Of a stretch of DNA of 64,000 nt, positions 58,843 through 64,000 are shown one piece after another. The notes beneath the pieces were generated by a model. It worked only from the letters and a program-made list of their open reading frames with translations, searched no databases and was not told the origin of the DNA. Numbering within the stretch: the stretch's first letter is position 1; every line of letters begins with the position of its first letter. Made by a program: the position numbers and the translations under genes. The DNA comes from CAYWKU01 sp964459325 (GTDB taxonomy: Bacteria; RBG-13-61-14; CAYWKU01): contig CAYWKU010000012.1 of NCBI GenBank assembly GCA_964459325.1, positions 1-64,000 of the forward strand, written 5' to 3'.

Positions 58843-59331
58843 TTAAGTAATAAAATACACTAAAATCCCGAGGATTATCACCCCTATCATGCACAGGCAT
58901 CCGATGCCCCGGCCCTTTACTTCCTCCATCTGCAGCACGCCCACCAGGGCGGCCAGGAGGCCCGAAATAACGGCGAGAACAAGCCCCACGCTGACGGGTG
59001 AGCGGCTGGATTCCATAAAAGAATCAAACACTTGCGGCGCCCAGACCGCCTGGAACATGGCCCCGCCCGCCGAGGCGATTATCGCGGTAAGCACTAATCC
59101 GAGCGAGTGGGCGTCCTTGATGACGATGTACGAAAACGCCCACACCGCCACCGCGAAAAAGGCAACGCTAACCGCCGCCACGACCAGCGCCATCCCCGAT
59201 TTGTAAGACAGCGGCGGGTCCGCTTCGAGGTAAAGATAAACAACCGAAGCCAACGCAAGCACCGCCGGCATCAGCCCCACCCAAGCGCCGGTCCTCATGC
59301 GGTAGCTGCCCAGGTCTTCATCTTCGGTCAT
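58843..59331 (-). CDS. small integral membrane protein, uncharacterised
   Basis: A 162-residue protein with four hydrophobic helices (about residues 17-34, 47-70, 76-98 and 112-132) and a last one at the C-terminus (CLCMIGVIILGILVYF). The acidic N-terminus (MTEDEDLG) is probably cytoplasmic. No family is recognised. It overlaps the upstream DUF1232 gene by four bases, so the two are translationally coupled and may form one membrane complex. Confidence 0.75.
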   Translation of the reverse strand: MTEDEDLGSYRMRTGAWVGLMPAVLALASVVYLYLEADPPLSYKSGMALVVAAVSVAFFAVAVWAFSYIVIKDAHSLGLVLTAIIASAGGAMFQAVWAPQVFDSFMESSRSPVSVGLVLAVISGLLAALVGVLQMEEVKGRGIGCLCMIGVIILGILVYFIT

Positions 59332-59909
59332 GTTCTGCTTCCCCTGAAGAAGCCGACAATCTTTTTGTATAATGGGTCGGGTATGAAAAGGCGGGTAACG
59401 CCCACCCCGGAGCCTATCATTTTCAGGATGTCCTCCGAGCCGTGCCAGTGGTCACGGATAACCTCGGGGTCGACTTCATTCAGCATCACGTCCAGCACGA
59501 TTAGTAATATCGCGAGGTCGTCCAGCATTCCCACCGGGCCGAGAGCGGCTTCGCTCAAAAGGTCGATGGGGCTTACCACGTAAGCCAGCGCCAGGCCGCA
59601 TTTTAATCGAAGGCCCAGCGGCACTCTCTTGTCCGCCAGGAGGGCGAGGGTAAGCTTGAGCAGGCGGGGCAGCAGCAGCAAAAGCTCCCACATGGCCGCC
59701 TTGACCGGCCCGGGGTCCATGCCCTTCCTGATGGCCCGTGCTTCGATGAACTTGTTTATCCTGTCGCGGGCGCCCAGCATGTAGCGGGCGAACCTGCTCG
59801 CGGGCCGGATTTTGTCCGCATCCCGCTCTTCCCCGACCGCATATGCGACGATTTCCGGCGTTACTTCGTCGCTGGCGCCCCGGTCCGACTTGTCGTTTTC
59901 ATCGGTCAT
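59328..59909 (-). CDS. DUF1232 (YkvA-like) domain protein
   Basis: A 193-residue protein. Residues 60-140 carry the DUF1232/YkvA pattern (LALLADKRVPLGLRLKCGLALAYVVSPIDL, then PVGMLDDLAILLIVL), a short hydrophobic module with the conserved SPIDL and DD. The N-terminus is charged. The function of the family is unknown. It precedes, and overlaps with, the four-helix membrane protein gene. Confidence 0.85.
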   Translation of the reverse strand: MTDENDKSDRGASDEVTPEIVAYAVGEERDADKIRPASRFARYMLGARDRINKFIEARAIRKGMDPGPVKAAMWELLLLLPRLLKLTLALLADKRVPLGLRLKCGLALAYVVSPIDLLSEAALGPVGMLDDLAILLIVLDVMLNEVDPEVIRDHWHGSEDILKMIGSGVGVTRLFIPDPLYKKIVGFFRGSRT

Positions 59910-59962
59910 TGTGAAACATGGTAGGATTCAATCGGGAGCGGGGCAACCGGATGAAAGTGGGT

Positions 59963-60553
59963 TTACCATTGCTCCTTCATCAATAAATCCAGCATTTTCT
60001 CCGCCCGCTGCCGGAAGGCTTCCGTGTCGAGCTCCTTCGGGAGCGGTACGTACCGGGCCGGTGTGAGAAATTTGACGGCGCGCTCGAACTGGTCATCCAG
60101 CTCTTTCTGGCTGAAAAAGAGGATGGGTATTTTTGCCCTGCCCATGCCGTTTTCTATACTTCTCAGGCAGAGGGAGGCGTTGATGCCGTTGAGTATGGGC
60201 ATTTTCACCTCGGTGATTATTAACTTTGGCGGATTTTTATCGCGCAGCAGCTTGATTATGTTAACCAGGTACTCCTCGCCGTTATTGCAGGTGGAAACTT
60301 CTTCGGCGAAACCCTTGCGTACAATGGCCGCCGTGAGTAAATCGGCGTTTACCGCCGTATAGCCGACGATAACGACGTGCGCCGAGGGGGGCGCTTGCCG
60401 CTTGACCTCCTCTTCCGTTTCTTCGGATTTATGAGAGATGGTGTAGCCGCATTCGGTGCAGCGAATAACGCTTTCCGCGCCCCTGGTGCCGAGGGACACT
60501 TCCACAAGCTCCACGTCCTTGTTACATTTCGGACAGTATGCATAGTCAACCAC
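59963..60553 (-). CDS. zinc-ribbon protein with a degenerate receiver domain
   Basis: A 196-residue cytoplasmic protein. A zinc ribbon (Cys7, Cys10, Cys32, Cys35: CPKC and CTECG) is joined by a charged linker to a response-regulator receiver fold (about residues 57-190). The phosphoacceptor is Glu115 (LIITEVKMP, where Asp is normal), and the first-strand acidic pair is replaced (VVIVGYT). Conserved Ser148 and the late Lys are kept. It therefore cannot be phosphorylated normally and may mimic a permanently active receiver. It lies divergent to the cyclic-nucleotide-domain gene. Confidence 0.85.
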   Translation of the reverse strand: MVDYAYCPKCNKDVELVEVSLGTRGAESVIRCTECGYTISHKSEETEEEVKRQAPPSAHVVIVGYTAVNADLLTAAIVRKGFAEEVSTCNNGEEYLVNIIKLLRDKNPPKLIITEVKMPILNGINASLCLRSIENGMGRAKIPILFFSQKELDDQFERAVKFLTPARYVPLPKELDTEAFRQRAEKMLDLLMKEQW

Positions 60554-60618
60554 TATTTAGTCTCCTCGTAATCATGCATTATGGTAACACTGAGTAGCAT
60601 TTCATACAATTCCGGGTC

Positions 60619-60647
60619 TTGACTTCCGTCCATACTTAGTGTATGAT
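60619..60647 (+). promoter_or_regulatory. candidate promoter of the cyclic-nucleotide-domain gene
   Basis: TTGACT (60619-60624), exactly 17 nt, then TATGAT (60642-60647). If real, transcription begins near 60654, which excludes the ATG codons at 60643-60649 as starts and leaves a very short leader with AGGAG at 60654-60658 and GTG at 60667. Confidence 0.5.
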
Positions 60648-60666
60648 GATGCGAGGAGAAATTTGG

Positions 60667-61128
60667 GTGTCGTCCGAAGTGGAAATACTGAAGGGAATAA
60701 GCCTTTTTGAAGGGTTGGACGAATCCCGGCTCAAGAAATTCTCCGATGTCGCCGATGAAAAAGAATACCAATCAGGTGAAGTAATTTTAGATGAAGGAGT
60801 GGAAGGAGACGCTCTTTACGTAGTCAAGGAGGGGCAGGTAGAGGTAAGTAAACAGGAAGATGAAGTTCGCTCCACCCTGGTAACGTTGGAAGCGGGGGAA
60901 CATTTCGGGGAAATGAGCCTCCTGGAGGGGCAGCCTACCAGCGCCAAGGTCAGCGCCGACGGCCGGGTGGTTTTGCTTGTTATTCCCCGGGAAAAATTCA
61001 TCGAAGTGCTCGAGGGCGACGAGGTTATCGCAGCAAAGGTCTATAAGGCCCTCGCCTACGCGCTGTCCCGACGGCTCAGGTCGACATCCGCCGACCTGGC
61101 CACCTGGAAACCCGGGTTCGATTTTTAA
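60667..61128 (+). CDS. cyclic-nucleotide-binding (CNB) domain protein
   Basis: A 153-residue single-domain protein of the CAP-family sensor fold without a DNA-binding domain. Motifs are LFEGLDESRLKKFSD, SGEVILDEGVEGDALYVV and the phosphate cassette FGEMSLLEGQPTSAKV. The Arg that contacts the cyclic phosphate is replaced by Thr-Ser, so ligand binding is doubtful. Start GTG 60667 is preferred on the AGGAG eight bases upstream; ATGs at 60643-60649 are alternatives. It precedes the TPR-barrel operon on the same strand by about 105 bases. Confidence 0.85.
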   Translation: MSSEVEILKGISLFEGLDESRLKKFSDVADEKEYQSGEVILDEGVEGDALYVVKEGQVEVSKQEDEVRSTLVTLEAGEHFGEMSLLEGQPTSAKVSADGRVVLLVIPREKFIEVLEGDEVIAAKVYKALAYALSRRLRSTSADLATWKPGFDF

Positions 61129-61187
61129 ACGTATACTCTGTGCCTGACTCTCCATAGACCGACCCCCTTCCCCAAAAACCAGACTGG

Positions 61188-61207
61188 CGGGAAATTTGAA
61201 TTTCCCG
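61188..61207 (+). promoter_or_regulatory. inverted repeat upstream of the TPR-barrel operon
   Basis: CGGGAAATT (61188-61196) and AATTTCCCG (61199-61207) with a two-base centre, 28 bases before the ATG of the TPR-barrel gene. It has no T-run, so it is more like an operator or mRNA hairpin than a terminator. Confidence 0.4.
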
Positions 61208-61234
61208 TTATGCGTGTGTCATGGAGGTTTTTTT

Positions 61235-62767
61235 ATGCACAAAAAAAGCGCTTTTGTTTTGACCGTATTAGGGGTATTTCTGCTTATGTTTGTAAGCGTA
61301 GCGCCCGTCGCGGCACAGGAAACCGACGGCGAAATCGAAATGGAAGAGGGCATTTCGGCCTTCGAGGAAGGCGATTGGGCCGCCGCGCTGACCAAGTTCA
61401 CCGCCGCCGCGAAAGCCGACCCCGAAAACGCGGAAGCTCAGCACTACCGGGGAGTTACGCTCCTCAAACTGGGCCAGCCCCGGGAAGCTCTCGGCGCCTT
61501 GCAGAAAGCCCGGGAGATTAAACCCGACGCCGAGGACCTTCATCTCGACCTCGGGCAAGTCTATCAGGAACTCGGCAGGTTGCAGGAGGCCGAGGAGGCT
61601 TACAGGCGGGAAATAAGCAACCACCCGGACAATGCCCAGGCACACTTCAGCCTGGGGTACCTGCTGTTTAGCCGGAAAAATTACAAGGAGTGTCTACCCA
61701 GTTTCGACAGGGCCAGGGAGCTCGATTCAGAACTGGCTGCCAGCGCCACATACTACCAGGGCGTGGCCCGGTACCGGATGGGGGATACGTCGGGCGCTGA
61801 AAGCGACTTCCAAAAGGTGCTGGAACTCCAACCGCCCATGAAAGTAAGAAACTCCGCCTCCCGGTATCTGGAGGTTATATCTCAGCGGGAGAAAAAGCCC
61901 AAAAACTGGGGGGTTACCCTCAGCCTGCTGTACCAGTACGACGATAACGTGGTCGCCGCCAGTGACCAGGCGCAGTTCCCGCTGGTTATCGAGGACGAGG
62001 AGATAAGCGACGAAGAGGATTCGCGCGGGGTGGTGACCCTGAATGCCTTCTACAAATACACAAAGGCCAAGCCGTGGACTTTCAAGGGCGCTTATTCGTT
62101 CTATCAGAGCTTCCACTCGGATATAGACATGTACAACCTCCAGAACCATTCACCCTCGGTAGGTATATCACGGAAGCAGAAGATGATGAACAAAAATACT
62201 TCCATCGGGCTGGATTATCGCTTCGGAGCCGCGTTTCTGGGTACCGATACGGAGATGTTCAGCATGAACCACTGGGTAATCCCCTCATATCGGATATTCT
62301 GGACGAGAAACTTCGCCACATCCTTAGGTTATCAGTTTAACATGGAAGATTTCGACGAAAACCAGCCGGACCGCGACAACACCGCTCACTCCGGCTTCGG
62401 GAGACTGGATTGGGTCTTCTTCAACAACAAGGCCTCAATAACCTGCCTCGCGGGATACGACGTAGAGGATGCCGAGGACCCGGAGTATGACATCCGCAGG
62501 CCGTGGGGAAAAATTACCTTCGGCGCAGCGCTGCCCCTCAAGTTCAAAACCCGCCTGGGATTCAAATACGCGTTTGAAGACCATTTCAACGACGACGTCC
62601 AGGACAGGGAGGATGACATCTACCTGGTGGAATTCATGGTCAACAGGCCGATATGGGGGCCGTTGGAGGCCACGGCGGGCGTAAACTACAGGGATAACGA
62701 CTCCAACGTGGACTCGCTGACATATGACCGCACCATCGTCGGCGGCGGGCTTGTGCTGAGGTTTTAA
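61235..62767 (+). CDS. TPR-repeat outer-membrane beta-barrel protein
   Basis: A 510-residue exported protein. The signal peptide runs KSAFVLTVLGVFLLMFVSV with cleavage near AAQ. Four to five TPR units (residues 32-205, for example AEAQHYRGVTLLKLGQPREAL) precede a C-terminal beta-barrel half (about 225-510) made of alternating hydrophobic/Tyr-rich strands such as VTLSLLYQYDDNVV and KTRLGFKYAFEDHF. It ends in LVLRF, the terminal Phe used by the Bam machine. The layout resembles surface-lipoprotein-assembly-modifier (Slam-like) or cellulose/alginate porins with TPR. GGAGG at 61223 fixes the start. It heads a barrel-FecR-lipoprotein operon. Confidence 0.85.
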   Translation: MHKKSAFVLTVLGVFLLMFVSVAPVAAQETDGEIEMEEGISAFEEGDWAAALTKFTAAAKADPENAEAQHYRGVTLLKLGQPREALGALQKAREIKPDAEDLHLDLGQVYQELGRLQEAEEAYRREISNHPDNAQAHFSLGYLLFSRKNYKECLPSFDRARELDSELAASATYYQGVARYRMGDTSGAESDFQKVLELQPPMKVRNSASRYLEVISQREKKPKNWGVTLSLLYQYDDNVVAASDQAQFPLVIEDEEISDEEDSRGVVTLNAFYKYTKAKPWTFKGAYSFYQSFHSDIDMYNLQNHSPSVGISRKQKMMNKNTSIGLDYRFGAAFLGTDTEMFSMNHWVIPSYRIFWTRNFATSLGYQFNMEDFDENQPDRDNTAHSGFGRLDWVFFNNKASITCLAGYDVEDAEDPEYDIRRPWGKITFGAALPLKFKTRLGFKYAFEDHFNDDVQDREDDIYLVEFMVNRPIWGPLEATAGVNYRDNDSNVDSLTYDRTIVGGGLVLRF

Positions 62768-62832
62768 GGCGAAGGAAGGTATTTAACGATATGATGAAAA
62801 TACAATCAACCGCGCAAACCGGAGGTGTTTCG

Positions 62833-63669
62833 ATGAAAACCGCTATTAGAACCATGGCCCTGGCGACAATGGCCGTGATATTTATGCTCGGAATGCTCAG
62901 CAGCCGGGCCGAAGCGGCGAGCGCCGTGGGGAAAATTACCCGGGTTACCGGAGACGTTAAGGTACAGAGGGGCGACAAAACGTTCCCCACTCAGGTGGGC
63001 ACAAGGGTTATGCAAGCCGACCTGGTGGAAACCGGGAGTAACGCCAAGGTCAAAATCCTGATGAGCGACTCCAGCGTCCTCAGCCTGGGGCCGAACAGCA
63101 AGATGAGAATCCGCAGCTATCGGCACAACCGCAGGAGCAGGCAGGTTTCCGCCAACTATGACCTGGTTTATGGCCGGGGCAGAGCGCGAGTGCCACGAAG
63201 AGCGGCGAGGAAGGATATCCGCTTCTCCACACCCAGCGCCGTGGCAGGGGTCAGGGGCACCACGCTGATTTTCGAATACAACCCCAACACCGGCCAGACG
63301 CGCGTAGTATCGGTCGACGGGACGGTCACCGTGGTCAACCCCAACAACCCCGGCGAGACAATAACCTTAAGCCCGGGCATGGGCACCGTGGTCGCCGGGA
63401 TGAACGCCCCCACCTCGCCCTTTAAGGTGCCGGACGCCGAAATCGCACAGCTCAAGAGAAGGGCGCAGGTCAAGGGCGCTTCGCCCCGTCGGGTGGTGGT
63501 GGTGGAAACCCCCGGCGAGGACGTCACCATTTCCGTCGAGCCCGGCGAAGAGGGCGAGCCGCCGAAAATTATACTTGAAGACAGCGGCACGGTTACCGAC
63601 CCCGAAGACCTCATAGACCAGGAACCGCCGCCCTTCACCCAGGTAATTCTTAACCTCACCATACAATAA
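62833..63669 (+). CDS. FecR-domain exported protein
   Basis: A 278-residue exported protein with a signal peptide (TMALATMAVIFMLGMLSSRAEA) and one FecR domain (about residues 32-140, GKITRVTGDVKVQRGDK, then the family motif FSTPSAVAGVRGT). The C-terminal 100 residues are acidic and proline-rich. FecR domains act in the periplasm or on the surface, as signal transmitters or binding proteins. Here there is no sigma factor, so a structural role with the neighbouring barrel is more likely. Start ATG 62833 follows GGAGGTG; an upstream ATG at 62791 precedes the ribosome-binding site. Confidence 0.88.
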   Translation: MKTAIRTMALATMAVIFMLGMLSSRAEAASAVGKITRVTGDVKVQRGDKTFPTQVGTRVMQADLVETGSNAKVKILMSDSSVLSLGPNSKMRIRSYRHNRRSRQVSANYDLVYGRGRARVPRRAARKDIRFSTPSAVAGVRGTTLIFEYNPNTGQTRVVSVDGTVTVVNPNNPGETITLSPGMGTVVAGMNAPTSPFKVPDAEIAQLKRRAQVKGASPRRVVVVETPGEDVTISVEPGEEGEPPKIILEDSGTVTDPEDLIDQEPPPFTQVILNLTIQ

Positions 63670-63725
63670 GGGCACGGTCAATGAGACATAATGTGAATTG
63701 GCAGACCGGCAAGGAGGGTCATGAA

Positions 63726-64000
63726 ATGAAAGGTTCTTTTTATAAAGCGAAAGTCGTCACATTAGTAATAACGGCGGCGCTCATGGTGGTTGCTCTGGCA
63801 ATATCCGGCTGCGCCGACGAAAGCACACCGGGACACACTCAGGTGAGCCTGAAAATCTCCCAGCCCGGCTCCGGCGGCTCGGCCAAAGCCGGCGACTCGG
63901 GGAAAATAGACTCGGAGGACCATCCGATTGTGGCGGTTGCGGTGAAAGTCACCGCGCCGGACCTGGCCGCCCCGGAAGTTTACAACTTCACCCCGACCGA
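63726..64000 (+). CDS. partial lipoprotein gene, runs off the window end
   Basis: The first 91 codons of a lipoprotein. The signal peptide (VVTLVITAALMVVALAI) ends in lipobox SGC at Cys29. The mature start (ADESTPGHTQVSLKI) is followed by a Gly/Ser-rich stretch and the beginning of a beta-sandwich-like region (HPIVAVAVKVTAPDLAAPEVY). AAGGAGGGTC lies just upstream of the ATG; an in-frame ATG at 63681 lies upstream of this site. It continues the TPR-barrel/FecR operon. The C-terminal domain cannot be judged. Confidence 0.8.
   Translation, partial: MKGSFYKAKVVTLVITAALMVVALAISGCADESTPGHTQVSLKISQPGSGGSAKAGDSGKIDSEDHPIVAVAVKVTAPDLAAPEVYNFTPT

Overview
The window reads as chromosomal DNA of a diderm, GC-rich bacterium (roughly 55-60% G+C by eye), most likely an uncultivated anaerobic or facultative lineage of the Desulfobacterota / candidate-phylum kind. 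The support is indirect: a DUF362 iron-sulfur protein, a CCCCxCCC-type ferredoxin, a free-standing cobalamin-methionine-synthase reactivation domain, paired acyl-CoA dehydrogenases, SurA/PpiC envelope chaperones, lipoproteins and an outer-membrane barrel protein. No rRNA, tRNA, CRISPR array, prophage or insertion sequence was found. Taxonomy is an inference and no single gene fixes it.

Layout. 1-4.7 kb: an aminotransferase-hom-thrC-nucleoside hydrolase operon (aspartate to threonine). 4.9-7.9 kb: a DUF362 ferredoxin protein and a divergent small protein/Old Yellow Enzyme pair. 8-9.7 kb: rplU-rpmA-obgE. 9.8-11.4 kb: a secreted GH29 alpha-L-fucosidase. 11.4-20.8 kb (minus strand): mfd-ppiC-surA-like-pdxA-uvrA, a DNA-repair and envelope-folding operon. 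20.9-21.5 kb: a structured palindromic element and a hicBA toxin-antitoxin pair. 21.5-30.4 kb (minus): an orphan helical protein, a four-FHA-domain protein, a two-subunit MaoC hydratase, a solitary adenine DNA methyltransferase and a TgpA-type transglutaminase. 30.4-32.1 kb: an AT-rich inserted island with tcmP and a three-cysteine radical SAM gene. 32.1-36.5 kb (minus): an MshEN (c-di-GMP-type) adaptor, an Slp lipoprotein, a mandelate-racemase-type sugar-acid dehydratase and a ferredoxin. 36.7-43.6 kb (plus): a glycoside-use operon (beta-galactosidase-like enzyme, unknown protein, xylose-isomerase-like barrel, methyltransferase-fold lipoprotein, xylulokinase, MetH-activation domain). 44-47.3 kb (minus): a glycerophosphodiesterase and a two-gene acyl-CoA dehydrogenase operon behind a FadR-like palindrome. 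47.6-49.3 kb: an RCC1-propeller lipoprotein. 49.7-58.2 kb (minus): an RND exporter fused to a cyclic-nucleotide domain, a YkgJ cysteine-cluster protein, a lipase-like hydrolase, aspS, a second hicBA whose hicA is frameshifted, and MarC. 58.6 kb: a decayed beta-propeller gene. 58.8-60.6 kb (minus): two membrane/DUF1232 genes and a degenerate receiver. 60.6-64 kb (plus): a cyclic-nucleotide-domain protein, then a TPR-barrel / FecR / lipoprotein surface operon that runs off the end.

The most unusual content is: (i) the AT-rich TcmP + radical SAM cassette; (ii) an acyl-CoA dehydrogenase pair in which one subunit lacks the catalytic glutamate, matching heterotetrameric FadE28-FadE29-type enzymes, under a clear 20-bp operator; (iii) a set of effector-type signalling proteins (RND-cNMP fusion, MshEN-only, four-FHA, Glu-substituted receiver, FecR-TPR barrel) without cognate enzymes nearby; and (iv) two hicBA loci that both have altered hicA 3' ends, one by an exact 13-bp tandem duplication.
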